Part shown: positions 1 through 7,094 of the stretch, one piece after another
Numbering within the stretch: position 1 is the first letter of the stretch
Layout of the letters: every line of letters starts with the position of its first letter
Translations under genes and position numbers: made by a program
Assembly (NCBI GenBank): GCA_036373975.1
Contig: DASUUR010000075.1
Location: forward strand, 1-13,762
DNA length: 13,762 nt
DNA from: DASUUR01 sp036373975
GTDB lineage: Bacteria; Patescibacteriota; Saccharimonadia; Saccharimonadales; Saccharimonadaceae
Direction: 5' to 3'
The notes under the pieces: generated by a model
Databases searched by the model: none
What the model saw: only the letters and a program-made list of their open reading frames with translations
Told to the model about the DNA's origin: nothing

Positions 1-14
1 GCTCAGTATAGCAG

Positions 15-23
15 TGGTACAGT
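15..23 (+). promoter_or_regulatory. Extended -10 promoter of the phosphatase gene
   Basis: TGG followed by TACAGT fits an extended -10 element (TGn plus TAnnnT). It ends 6 nt before the ATG at 30, so transcription would begin at about the A of the start codon, giving a leaderless mRNA. The same TGGTAnnnT arrangement precedes the SGNH hydrolase and der genes. The window begins too close to judge a -35 box. Confidence 0.55.
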
Positions 24-29
24 AAGTAT

Positions 30-800
30 ATGAATACTTCCCCCGAACTTACATTTACTATAGAAATCACTCAAGAAGCTTCAGAAATTTTTAGGCGCTA
101 CTTTGGTAACGCCCCCAGCACCTGGAAAAGCGATAATACACCCGTGACCCAAGGCGACACTGAAATTAACGATCTCATTATCAAGCGTATTAATGAGCGC
201 TTTCCAAACGATGAAGTGCTAGGTGAAGAGTCTTCAAACACTTTACACAGTCGTCGGGTATGGGTTGTGGACCCTATTGACGGAACGCAACCATTCGAAA
301 ACGGTATTCCTGTGAGCACAATCGTAATTGCCGCCATAGAAGACGGAGTCGTGCAGCTAGCCGTCGTGTATGAGCCCATGCTCGGCGATCTCTACTACGC
401 AGAACGTGGCAAAGGCGCTTACAAGAACGGCGTTCGAATACAGTGCAATACACGCGATTCAGCCGGCCAGAGCTATTTCGCAACCTCCAGCCTCCTGCCT
501 GTCGGCTACGCTTCTGTCGGAGAGATACATGATAAGATCGAGCGAGCGAAGGGCAAAACGTTTAATTTTCGCTCCTACACTTACAGCGCAATGAAAGTTG
601 CAGAGGGGAGACTATGCGCTGCAACCCTCGGTATCGGTAGGCCCTACGATATTGCCGCCCCGGCACTGATAGTAGAGGAGGCGGGTGGTATAGCAACCGA
701 TTTAGATGGTAAGCCTCTTGATTTTTCTAAAGGCTCTGCCGGCATTGTGGTATCGAATGGACCGTTACACACTACTTTTCTAGAATATATACAAAAATAG
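30..800 (+). CDS. Inositol monophosphatase family phosphatase
   Basis: A 256-residue protein of the Mg2+-dependent inositol monophosphatase/CysQ/FBPase superfamily, which removes phosphate from small cytoplasmic phosphorylated metabolites. The metal-binding motifs are visible: GEES at residues 65-68, DPIDGT at 81-86 followed by a Phe, and a C-terminal PYDIAAPALIVEEAGG segment in which Asp207 stands where the family has the WDxAAG aspartate (Trp is replaced by Tyr). Length matches the family's usual 250-270 residues. The ATG at 30 has no SD site but lies 6 nt after an extended -10 box, which suggests leaderless expression. The stop codon lies inside a 14-bp inverted repeat that acts as a terminator. 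The substrate (inositol phosphate, PAP, sugar bisphosphate or histidinol phosphate) cannot be read from the sequence, so no gene symbol is given. Confidence 0.88.
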   Translation: MNTSPELTFTIEITQEASEIFRRYFGNAPSTWKSDNTPVTQGDTEINDLIIKRINERFPNDEVLGEESSNTLHSRRVWVVDPIDGTQPFENGIPVSTIVIAAIEDGVVQLAVVYEPMLGDLYYAERGKGAYKNGVRIQCNTRDSAGQSYFATSSLLPVGYASVGEIHDKIERAKGKTFNFRSYTYSAMKVAEGRLCAATLGIGRPYDIAAPALIVEEAGGIATDLDGKPLDFSKGSAGIVVSNGPLHTTFLEYIQK

Positions 801-822
801 CACCTTTTGGTGCTATTTTTGT
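791..822. terminator. Bidirectional intrinsic terminator
   Basis: A perfect 14-bp inverted repeat (791-804 with 809-822, TTTT loop) has a GC-containing core (TAGCACC/GGTGCTA) flanked by A-run and T-run, so it can terminate transcription on both strands. It includes the stop codon of the upstream phosphatase. On the minus strand it lies about 70 nt beyond the stop of the small gene at 890-1165. Confidence 0.85.
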
Positions 823-857
823 ATCGCTGAGCTTAACTATTGCTTAAAAACGCAAAT

Positions 858-880
858 GATACCTCTATTTTGGGAAACAT
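858..880. repeat. Direct repeat copy 1 (23 bp)
   Basis: A 23-bp sequence that recurs in the same orientation at 1279-1301 with one mismatch (22 of 23 identical). It contains the core TTTTGGGAAACAT. This copy lies just beyond the stop codon of the small minus-strand gene; the other lies upstream of the HTH-methyltransferase start. The pair could be operator sites or the ends of an inserted segment. Confidence 0.7.
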
Positions 881-889
881 ACACATATC

Positions 890-1165
890 CTACGCATCTT
901 TTTCTGTAACAATGACCTCACGTTCTTCATCTGAGGTGTTCTGTAGGCGATAAGAGAGGCGATAGTCCCCACGCTCATCAATACGAACTAGATCAGCCCG
1001 GATACCCTTTAGGCTGCCGTTCGCCTGAATCGAAAACGAGGGCTGAGGAATAAGATCCTCGTATACTCCTAGGAGTAACGAGATACTCTCCTTAGGGCGC
1101 AGAACAGCGCGGCGTATGACTCTTTGACTACTATATAATTTCTGAGATAAGCCTGAACGGTGCAT
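890..1165 (-). CDS. Small hypothetical protein
   Basis: A 91-residue protein that I do not recognise. The start is supported by an AGGAG SD element 7 nt upstream of the ATG (minus strand, about 1172-1176). The N-terminal third is basic (several Arg and Lys, no membrane segment). The remainder alternates hydrophobic and polar residues in short stretches ending in an acidic tail, which suggests a small beta-rich soluble domain. It has no cysteines. It is divergent from the HTH-methyltransferase and lies between the two copies of a 23-bp direct repeat. Its transcript probably ends at the bidirectional hairpin at 791-822. The SD site is unusual beside the apparently leaderless genes around it. 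Function unknown. Confidence 0.55.
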   Translation of the reverse strand: MHRSGLSQKLYSSQRVIRRAVLRPKESISLLLGVYEDLIPQPSFSIQANGSLKGIRADLVRIDERGDYRLSYRLQNTSDEEREVIVTEKDA

Positions 1166-1267
1166 AGATCACTCCTATTGCCTAAAACTACAGTACTATC
1201 GGCCTGGATTGCTTGCTGAAACATATCACACATGCTATGGTCGTAATGTGTTTCACGGTGGCCGTAG

Positions 1268-1279
1268 CCTATATATAGG
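1268..1279. promoter_or_regulatory. Perfect 12-bp palindrome, possible operator
   Basis: CCTATATATAGG is a perfect palindrome directly abutting direct repeat copy 2, about 55 nt upstream of the HTH-methyltransferase start. A palindrome next to a repeated element before a gene with its own DNA-binding domain could be an autoregulatory operator. This is inference; the AT-rich core could also be chance or part of a promoter. Confidence 0.3.
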
Positions 1280-1301
1280 ATACCTCTCTTTTGGGAAACA
1301 T
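1279..1301. repeat. Direct repeat copy 2 (23 bp)
   Basis: Second copy of the 23-bp element at 858-880, with one substitution (a C for A in the CTCTnTTTT part). It lies 33 nt upstream of the chosen ATG of the HTH-methyltransferase gene and next to a 12-bp palindrome, a plausible place for regulation of that gene. Confidence 0.7.
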
Positions 1302-1334
1302 GTCAATATCAATTTTAGCTTTGCATTAGGTCAA

Positions 1335-2570
1335 ATGAATTATTACAAGAGTACCGAGCTCGCTGAAAAGTACGGTGTGAGCAGAAGAACTATCACCAAC
1401 TGGGTTGAACAAACCCGCCAGGGTCGTCTCGACCTAGAACTGTGCGAGGATAACGGTCGCCACTTTATTTTAAAGAGTCATAAGAATCAGCTAGCGATCA
1501 GGCAGCTTGTTACCGGACGTCGAAAGTTCCTAAATAAAAGAAGCCTTAAGCATGTTCGCCCCTTGCCGCAGTTCTATGAGACCTACAGCGAGCAGCAAAT
1601 TCTTGAGATTATATCTGGAATCGACACCTACCGAGAAATCGAGTTAAAATTTACGTATATTAACAACGGCGCCACCGGCTGGGACGCCTATGCCAAGCGT
1701 CTCTACAGCGACAGCCTTGCGAATAGCCTAAACAGCACCGTCAAGCTCCTCAATGCCGCTCAGAACTACCTTGACGAAGTCTTTAAAGACTATACTCACG
1801 TCAATGTAGTTGATATTGGCGTTGGCAACTCGTTACCAGTTAAAAACCTGCTCGCGCATCTCTTAGATTCTGGTAAACTAAAGCGTTACGCGGCTATAGA
1901 TATTAGCCAAGAAATGCTCGATATCGCCCAGAAAAATATCAAGGAATGGTTTGGAGACAAAGTCAATTTCGAGGGGCACGTCTACGACATAAGTTACGAG
2001 CTCTTTGCCAATGCAATTGCCGAGCCGCCAGCCGAGGGGTCAAATCGCACCGTCAATCTGGTACTACTGCTTGGGGGCACGCTCGCAAACTTCGATTCGC
2101 CCGATGACGTGCTACGGGTTATCCGCAAAAGCATGTCACGCAACGACCTCTTTGCTTACAGCCTTAAACTCGACTCGGTGATGAATAGGGAGCAATTCCA
2201 TTTTATCGGCCATAAAGACGGCCAGTTACTCTACCCACAATGTGAATTCGTTCTTAACATGCTCGGCATTAATCGCGACCTATACGATGTTGAGATGGGC
2301 TACAACGAGCAAGAACGTGCCCGCTACATACGTATTCGCCTAAAATATGCCCTTACTTTAGAATTTAATCTACCACGGGGCAATTGGCGGCTTGACCTTA
2401 ACAAGGATGAGACCATTGGGGTATGGCGCGCTCGGCATAATAACCCGACAGATATTATGACCTTGCTAACGCGCAATGGTTTTACGCCGCTACATATCAG
2501 CCAAACCGTCGATCACGACTACATGGTGCTCATTTCTGACTTACAAAAAGAAAGCATCAGCAAAGCTTAA
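1335..2570 (+). CDS. HTH domain fused to EgtD-like SAM methyltransferase
   Basis: A 411-residue protein. Residues about 3-40 form a helix-turn-helix of the kind that reads a site before a MerR- or excisionase-like wing (STELAEKYGVSRRTITNWV). After a linker of about 100 residues comes a Rossmann methyltransferase: the SAM-binding glycine motif VVDIGVG at 158-164, an acidic strand end (AAIDIS) and LLLGGTLANF at 244-253. That last motif resembles the FLGSTIGNF signature of the histidine N-alpha-methyltransferase family (EgtD, PF10017). The ATG at 1335 is preferred over the upstream TTG at 1209 because the extra 42 residues would run through the repeat and palindrome and add no recognisable domain. 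A weak TAGCTT -10 box lies 13 nt before the ATG. The gene overlaps the convergent SGNH gene by 4 nt. The methyl acceptor is unknown: there are no ergothioneine pathway neighbours. DNA binding by the HTH is inferred. Confidence 0.75.
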   Translation: MNYYKSTELAEKYGVSRRTITNWVEQTRQGRLDLELCEDNGRHFILKSHKNQLAIRQLVTGRRKFLNKRSLKHVRPLPQFYETYSEQQILEIISGIDTYREIELKFTYINNGATGWDAYAKRLYSDSLANSLNSTVKLLNAAQNYLDEVFKDYTHVNVVDIGVGNSLPVKNLLAHLLDSGKLKRYAAIDISQEMLDIAQKNIKEWFGDKVNFEGHVYDISYELFANAIAEPPAEGSNRTVNLVLLLGGTLANFDSPDDVLRVIRKSMSRNDLFAYSLKLDSVMNREQFHFIGHKDGQLLYPQCEFVLNMLGINRDLYDVEMGYNEQERARYIRIRLKYALTLEFNLPRGNWRLDLNKDETIGVWRARHNNPTDIMTLLTRNGFTPLHISQTVDHDYMVLISDLQKESISKA

Positions 2571-3304
2571 GAGGGGGTAAGATCGGCTCTGTCGAACGTC
2601 CGCTTAAGCACCGCTATCCATGGTAAATAGCCCTCAGTTGTAGGGTGGAACTTATCAGCAGCAAATAGCTCGGGATGCGCCCGATATATCTCCTCGGTTT
2701 CAGCGGCAATCGGCGCGAATATAACCCGCCGACGCTTGGAAATCTCGATCACAATCCGGTTAACCGCTTGTGTCCTCATGGCCATAAGCCGTCTTGTGAT
2801 GCGCATAAACCGCGGCGCCGTTCCCATGGCCGGTGCGCCCGTAAGTACAATCCTCATGTCCGGATTGATCGCTCGTAACTTCTCAATGAGCTCCTCGAAT
2901 GAACGCCGCACGGCCTCAAGCTGCGTAAAATGCGTAACATCGTTTGCGCCAACCGCCACCAGAGCAATGTCCGGCCGCAATTGCGCAATATCGGTTATTT
3001 GTTCACGCACAACATCGGCGATCCGCGCACCCGGAATGGCCACATTACCCCAAGTAATCTTGTGCTTTTGCGCTAAATGCCGCGCTACAGCAACAGCGTA
3101 ACCCTGCTCATAATCTCCGCCCATCGAAACGGCAGTGCTATCACCCAATACCGCAAATCGCAACGACCTACCACGGCCAAAGGTACGCAAATCGCGCGAT
3201 ATACTCGGGCGCTCCAAGCGCTGTCCGCAGAAAATAATCCACAGCACCTCAACCACAAGAACTACCATGCATCCAGCTACAAGGAATTGAAATACATGTA
3301 TCAT
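2567..3304 (-). CDS. SGNH/GDSL-family hydrolase, membrane-anchored
   Basis: A 245-residue SGNH hydrolase (esterase/lipase/acyl-thioesterase fold). All four blocks are visible: GDS with nucleophile Ser56, block II Gly92 in IPGAR, block III GAND with Asn121, and the DxxH dyad Asp217/His220. Residues about 4-26 form one hydrophobic segment without a clear signal peptidase site, so the enzyme is probably anchored with its catalytic domain outside the membrane. Substrates cannot be inferred; acyl or acetyl groups on lipids or envelope sugars are usual. The ATG at 3304 lies 7 nt after an extended -10 box, implying a leaderless transcript. It is divergent from the histidine kinase gene, and its 3' end overlaps the methyltransferase stop by 4 nt. 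Confidence 0.85.
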   Translation of the reverse strand: MIHVFQFLVAGCMVVLVVEVLWIIFCGQRLERPSISRDLRTFGRGRSLRFAVLGDSTAVSMGGDYEQGYAVAVARHLAQKHKITWGNVAIPGARIADVVREQITDIAQLRPDIALVAVGANDVTHFTQLEAVRRSFEELIEKLRAINPDMRIVLTGAPAMGTAPRFMRITRRLMAMRTQAVNRIVIEISKRRRVIFAPIAAETEEIYRAHPELFAADKFHPTTEGYLPWIAVLKRTFDRADLTPS

Positions 3305-3311
3305 TACTTAA

Positions 3312-3320
3312 ATAATACCA
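3312..3320 (-). promoter_or_regulatory. Extended -10 promoter of the SGNH hydrolase gene
   Basis: Read on the minus strand this is TGG followed by TATTAT, a strong extended -10 box. Seven bases separate it from the ATG at 3304, so the mRNA should start at or within a base or two of the start codon. No -35 box at normal spacing is apparent. Confidence 0.6.
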
Positions 3321-3367
3321 TATTCACCTTACAGGCCCCTTGTCCATTTGTTACGAATTCGCCATAC

Positions 3368-3398
3368 TATAGTAAGCAAAAGCAATATATCTAGGGGG
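3368..3398 (+). promoter_or_regulatory. Probable promoter and SD site of the histidine kinase gene
   Basis: TATAGT at 3368-3373 is a candidate -10 box, and AGGGGG at 3393-3398 is a good SD sequence. No ATG, GTG or TTG follows in the kinase frame at SD distance; two ATT codons stand at 3400-3405. This suggests that the kinase begins at a non-AUG codon upstream of the first conventional start at 3478. Confidence 0.45.
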
Positions 3399-3477
3399 CA
3401 TTATTACACCGCACACCATCATCTCGCCATTCTGGTACCGCCGTATTTGCGAAGTTGTCCTGCTTGGGGCATGTATT

Positions 3478-5325
3478 GTGCTGGCGCTCTACGCCACGCG
3501 GTTTGTTGTTGATGACACCCTGGTAGCTATGCAAATGGTTATCCCGCTCCATAGCGCCATTTTAGCCGGCATCACGGTTATTGCTAGCCTCGTTGCGTAT
3601 TTCTGGGCTCCGCAAAAGCACCTCTACCACATGGCTCTGGCAGTATTTCTGCTTTTTGCTCTGACTACTGCAACTTTATTGTACGCCACAGGTGTGACAA
3701 CATCGCCATTCATTGCCCTGGGGATGCTCGTTGCTATATTCGCGGGGTTATTTGGCGCATATGGTCTTGCGCCTGTTGCCCTCACCGTAACTGCATACTT
3801 TGTGCTTGATTTGCTGGTTTTCAAGAATGACCTAACCTCACGCAGCCAAATAATCATCTTTTTGCTAGCCTACGAGTTACCAATCGTTATTAGCTGGCTG
3901 CTCTGGCATAACAAAAGCAATAAAGAGAACGAGAAGGACAAGGCCTACAGTGCGCTTGCCCAAGAGCTCAACCAAGTTGCAAACAAATCCGAAATTGTTA
4001 TTAACGGCATCCAAGATGGTGTTATTGCAATCGATGATCACGGAAGTATCCAGCTTATCAACCCGGCCGCTCAAAAAATCGTCGGCTGGGGGAAACGTGA
4101 TGCGCTCGGTCTCGACTACCACTCGGTGCTTAAGCTACAAGGTGCCGACGGCAAGGAGCTCGATGAGCTTACCAACCCCATCCAAAAAGTACTCACTCAG
4201 AATGAATCTGTGCTTACAAACGATCTCATGCTCGAAACGGCATCAGGTAAACGCCTGTATATTTCCTTGTTGACATCCCCAGTCGGCCACCTCGGAGCTG
4301 GTGCAATTATTGTTTTCCGTGATATCACCAAGGAAAAGGCCGAGGAACAGCAGCAGGCAGAATTCATATCTACCGCGAGCCACGAAATGCGCACACCAGT
4401 CGCCTCAATAGAAGGCTACTTAGGCCTGGCGCTCAACCCGCAAACTGCCACTATCGACGATAAAGCCCGCCTTTACCTAACAAAGGCGCACGAGGCGGCA
4501 CAGCATCTCGGCAGGCTCTTCCAAGATCTCCTCGACGTTTCTAAGGCCGAAGACGGTCGCTTACGTAATGACCCCAAAGTGGTCGATGTTGTTTCGTTCA
4601 CGCAAGAGATTGTCGCCAGTTTTACTCCACAGGCAGAGGCTAAAAATCTCATACTACTCTTCAAGCCAACCGTCGGTGAAGACTCAGCCCGTAAACTAAG
4701 CCCCGTATTCTACGTCGAAGTCGATAATGACCACCTCCGCGAAGTGATTTCAAATCTCATTGAAAACGCTATTAAATACACCAGGGAAGGGGATGTTACG
4801 GTCGATGTGGTAGGGGACAATGAGCATGTGACCGTTAGCGTGACCGATACCGGTATTGGCATTCCGCCCGAAGATGTTCCGCATTTATTCCAAAAGTTTT
4901 ATCGTGTTGATAATACTGACACTCGCGAAATCGGCGGCACCGGGCTTGGGCTCTATCTTTCCCGCCGTCTCGTTGAAACAATGAATGGTCGCCTTTGGGT
5001 TGAAAGCGAGTACCAAAAGGGTAGTGCTTTCTATCTTGAGCTCCCACGAATTTCCCACGAAGAAGCCACCGCTAAAATTGAGCGAGACAGCCTTGAAGCA
5101 CCAGTTGTTCCGCAGCAGGCAACACCAGCAACACCCCTCGATGTGACTCCCACGGTAGCCCCGAGCCCAGTAGCTGCGCCAATTGTACAACCGCAGCCCG
5201 TACCGCCGCCGCAGCCAGTAGTTCCCGCGGCGGCTCCAGTAACCGTGCCGACGAGTCCTCCTACCGCCCCGGTTGAGCCACAGGCTAACCGTCCCCATCT
5301 TTTTATTCCACCCCGACAAAAATAA
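3478..5325 (+). CDS. Membrane PAS-domain sensor histidine kinase
   Basis: Numbered from the GTG at 3478, 615 residues. About five membrane helices fill residues 1-143, with no large outside loop. A PAS domain follows (about 170-285), then HisKA with phospho-acceptor His302 in STASHEMRTP, and HATPase_c with N box Asn426-Asn430, DTGIGIP 457-463 and GTGLGL 487-492. Residues 540-615 are a low-complexity Pro/Ala/Val/Gln tail, probably disordered. It should autophosphorylate in response to a membrane or PAS-sensed signal and pass phosphate to the regulator encoded 51 nt downstream. The start is doubtful: the frame is open back to 3376, an SD site lies at 3393-3398, and the upstream reading adds WYRRICEVVLLGACIVL, which completes a first membrane helix cut in half by the GTG. 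The true start is probably ATT at 3400 or 3403 (25-26 more residues). Confidence 0.9.
   Translation: MLALYATRFVVDDTLVAMQMVIPLHSAILAGITVIASLVAYFWAPQKHLYHMALAVFLLFALTTATLLYATGVTTSPFIALGMLVAIFAGLFGAYGLAPVALTVTAYFVLDLLVFKNDLTSRSQIIIFLLAYELPIVISWLLWHNKSNKENEKDKAYSALAQELNQVANKSEIVINGIQDGVIAIDDHGSIQLINPAAQKIVGWGKRDALGLDYHSVLKLQGADGKELDELTNPIQKVLTQNESVLTNDLMLETASGKRLYISLLTSPVGHLGAGAIIVFRDITKEKAEEQQQAEFISTASHEMRTPVASIEGYLGLALNPQTATIDDKARLYLTKAHEAAQHLGRLFQDLLDVSKAEDGRLRNDPKVVDVVSFTQEIVASFTPQAEAKNLILLFKPTVGEDSARKLSPVFYVEVDNDHLREVISNLIENAIKYTREGDVTVDVVGDNEHVTVSVTDTGIGIPPEDVPHLFQKFYRVDNTDTREIGGTGLGLYLSRRLVETMNGRLWVESEYQKGSAFYLELPRISHEEATAKIERDSLEAPVVPQQATPATPLDVTPTVAPSPVAAPIVQPQPVPPPQPVVPAAAPVTVPTSPPTAPVEPQANRPHLFIPPRQK
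5209..5241 (+). repeat. Tail repeat copy in the kinase gene
   Basis: This 33-nt stretch encodes PQPVVPAAAPV in the kinase tail. It recurs in the response regulator gene at 5761-5790, identical apart from a 3-nt deletion (one Ala codon). Identity at all codon third positions points to recent duplication or gene conversion between the two tails rather than convergent composition. Confidence 0.75.
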
Positions 5326-5360
5326 CCATAAGAAGTATAGATTTTTTGACAGTAAGGCCG

Positions 5361-5366
5361 TATAGT
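5361..5366 (+). promoter_or_regulatory. Candidate -10 box of the response regulator gene
   Basis: TATAGT ends 10 nt before the ATG at 5377, so a transcript starting here would have a leader of about 4 nt. TTGACA at 5346-5351 is only 9 nt upstream and too close to act as its -35. The SD-like AGGTGG at 5367-5372 may instead serve translation from the kinase transcript. Confidence 0.4.
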
Positions 5367-5376
5367 AGGTGGTAAT

Positions 5377-6372
5377 ATGATTAAGATTATGCTTGTCGAG
5401 GACGACAAGAGTCTACGCGAAATATATGGTGTGCGCCTCCTGGCAGAGGGCTATGATATTGTGTCCGCCGGCGACGGCGAGGAAGCCCTTGCCATGGCAA
5501 TTAAGGAACGGCCGCATTTAATTATTAGCGACGTTATGATGCCAAAAATTAGCGGCTTTGATATGCTCGATATTTTGCGTTCTACTACTGAAACCCGCAA
5601 TATTAAAGTAATCATGATGACCGCTCTTAGCTCCGACGACCAGCGTAGTCGCGGTGAGCAACTCGGTGCCGATAGGTACCTAGTTAAATCTCAAGTCGGC
5701 ATTGAAGATGTCGTCCGTGTTGTCCACGAAGTACTCGGTGATAGTCCGCAGCAAGCTCAGCCGCAGCCAGTAGTTCCCGCGGCTCCAGTAGCTATGCCCA
5801 CACCACAAACCGTACCGCAGCCACAACAAGTCGTAAGCACCGCTCCTGTAGCTCCTGCTCCTTCTGCTCCTGCACCTGTACCAGTTACGCCGCCTGTACA
5901 GCCACAACCTGCTCCTGCACCAACTCCACTGCCTAAACCCACAGCACCTTTTTCATCACCGCGCCCAGCATCGCTCGGGGAGCGAGTTATTCAGCCGCTT
6001 AAGGATAATCCTCGTATAAACGACGTTGATATGAATGAGCTCATCGATAAAGAGCTGTCCGGCCAGGATGCACCAGCACCAGCTCCCGCACCAGAAACGC
6101 CAACTGTCGCCACCAACCCCACGGAGCCCGTAGCACAGGACATCAACGCCGAGCTCGACAAGCTCATAGCACAACAAGCACCAGTGGCACCTGCAACGCC
6201 CATCTTTTCGTCACAAGCTCCCGCCCAAGCACCAACACCAGTTGCACCGCAGCAGCCAGCACCTACGCCCCAGCAACCCTCGACACCAGCTCCCGGCTAC
6301 CAGCGCGAGGCATCGGTCGCACCGCCCCCACGCGATCCTCAAGCACAGTACCGCCCGCCTACAGCACCGTAG
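5377..6372 (+). CDS. Response regulator: receiver domain with a long disordered tail
   Basis: A 331-residue protein. Residues 1-122 are a complete CheY-like receiver: acidic pair Asp9/Asp10, phospho-acceptor Asp52 in SDVMMP, Thr82 and Lys104. There is no DNA-binding or enzymatic output domain. Residues 123-331 are a Pro/Ala/Gln/Val-rich, probably disordered tail. Two short amphipathic segments interrupt it, VDMNELIDKELSG (217-229) and DINAELDKLIAQ (255-266). They resemble each other and could be docking helices. The 51-nt gap to the kinase gene makes this its likely partner. The two tails share an almost identical 30-33-nt DNA segment. Output probably works through protein contacts made by the tail; this is inference. 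The start is the ATG just before MIKIMLVEDD, with AGGTGG 4 nt upstream. Confidence 0.88.
   Translation: MIKIMLVEDDKSLREIYGVRLLAEGYDIVSAGDGEEALAMAIKERPHLIISDVMMPKISGFDMLDILRSTTETRNIKVIMMTALSSDDQRSRGEQLGADRYLVKSQVGIEDVVRVVHEVLGDSPQQAQPQPVVPAAPVAMPTPQTVPQPQQVVSTAPVAPAPSAPAPVPVTPPVQPQPAPAPTPLPKPTAPFSSPRPASLGERVIQPLKDNPRINDVDMNELIDKELSGQDAPAPAPAPETPTVATNPTEPVAQDINAELDKLIAQQAPVAPATPIFSSQAPAQAPTPVAPQQPAPTPQQPSTPAPGYQREASVAPPPRDPQAQYRPPTAP
5761..5790 (+). repeat. Tail repeat copy in the regulator gene
   Basis: This 30-nt stretch encodes PQPVVPAAPV. It equals 5209-5241 in the kinase gene except for one missing GCG codon. It opens the regulator's low-complexity tail, a few residues after the receiver domain ends. 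Confidence 0.75.
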
Positions 6373-6377
6373 TGTTG

Positions 6378-6383
6378 TATACT
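6378..6383 (+). promoter_or_regulatory. Candidate -10 box of the pseudouridine synthase gene
   Basis: TATACT ends 11 nt before the ATG at 6395, giving a leader of about 5 nt and no room for an SD site. A second AT-rich box (TATAAA, 6387-6392) lies even closer to the start codon. This matches the near-leaderless pattern of the other flank genes. Confidence 0.45.
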
Positions 6384-6394
6384 GTGTATAAATT

Positions 6395-7084
6395 ATGACA
6401 CCCGACTCTAAACGCCTTAATAAATATCTTGCACTGCAGCTTGGCATTAGCCGGCGTGAAGCTGATGACCTTATAGAAAATGGTGGGGTTCTTGTTAATG
6501 GTGTTGCTGCCGAGCTTGGGAAGCGTATTATCCCTACAGACAACATTGAGATTAATGGGCAACCCCTCAAGGCTCAAGCCAAGCTACTATACATCGCTTT
6601 CCACAAGCCCGTTGGCTACGTGTGTTCGCGCAAGGCTCAGGGCGACAATCCGACTATCTATGATATCTTGCCATCCGAATTTTATCCTCTTAAGCCAGTC
6701 GGCAGACTCGACAAAGACAGTTCTGGGCTGATACTCCTCACTAACGACGGTGACTTTGCCCACTCCATGACCCATCCAAGCTTCCGCAAAATTAAAGTCT
6801 ATGAAGTCATACTAGACCAAGATCTCGAGCCCTTGCACCAGCAGATGGTTCACGATTTCGGCATTCAGCTCGAAGACGGAATCAGCAAGCTACAGCTGGT
6901 TCGACTCTCGGAAACTTCGCGACGCAACTGGCAGGTTACCATGCACGAAGGCCGCAACCGCCAAATCCGGCGCACTTTTACGGCGCTCGGTTATACCGTC
7001 ACAGCCCTGCATCGCACCCAGTTTGGCCCGTACCAACTTGGCGCACTAGCCGCTGGCAAGTGGCAAGAAATTCAGCCGCTATAG
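6395..7084 (+). CDS. RsuA/RluB-family rRNA pseudouridine synthase
   Basis: A 229-residue enzyme that converts a specific uridine of rRNA to pseudouridine in the cytoplasm. An N-terminal S4 RNA-binding domain covers about residues 6-58 (RLNKYLALQLGISRREADDLI). The catalytic domain carries GRLDKDSSGLILLTNDG with the catalytic aspartate Asp106, then KVYEVIL and the family signature EGRNRQIRR. Length and order match bacterial RsuA/RluB/RluE/RluF proteins. The S4 domain and length favour a 23S-type RluB or 16S-type RsuA enzyme, but the target site cannot be fixed from sequence alone. It is the last gene before the composition changes. No convincing terminator follows its TAG stop. Confidence 0.9.
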   Translation: MTPDSKRLNKYLALQLGISRREADDLIENGGVLVNGVAAELGKRIIPTDNIEINGQPLKAQAKLLYIAFHKPVGYVCSRKAQGDNPTIYDILPSEFYPLKPVGRLDKDSSGLILLTNDGDFAHSMTHPSFRKIKVYEVILDQDLEPLHQQMVHDFGIQLEDGISKLQLVRLSETSRRNWQVTMHEGRNRQIRRTFTALGYTVTALHRTQFGPYQLGALAAGKWQEIQPL

Positions 7085-7094
7085 TGCCGTCTGT

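Noticed and set aside
1209..1334. N-terminal extension of the HTH-methyltransferase from an upstream TTG
   Set aside because: It covers the repeat, the palindrome and probable promoter sequence, adds no recognisable domain, and the HTH begins right after the ATG at 1335.
5346..5366. TTGACA plus TATAGT as a full -35/-10 promoter before the response regulator
   Set aside because: The spacer is only 9 nt, far below the 16-18 nt needed, so only the -10 box is kept as a candidate.
5757..6300. CRISPR-like or tandem-repeat reading of the periodic CCAGCACC/GCTCCT sequence in the regulator tail
   Set aside because: The period is irregular and follows Pro/Ala codons in an intact reading frame. It is low-complexity protein coding, not a repeat-spacer array.
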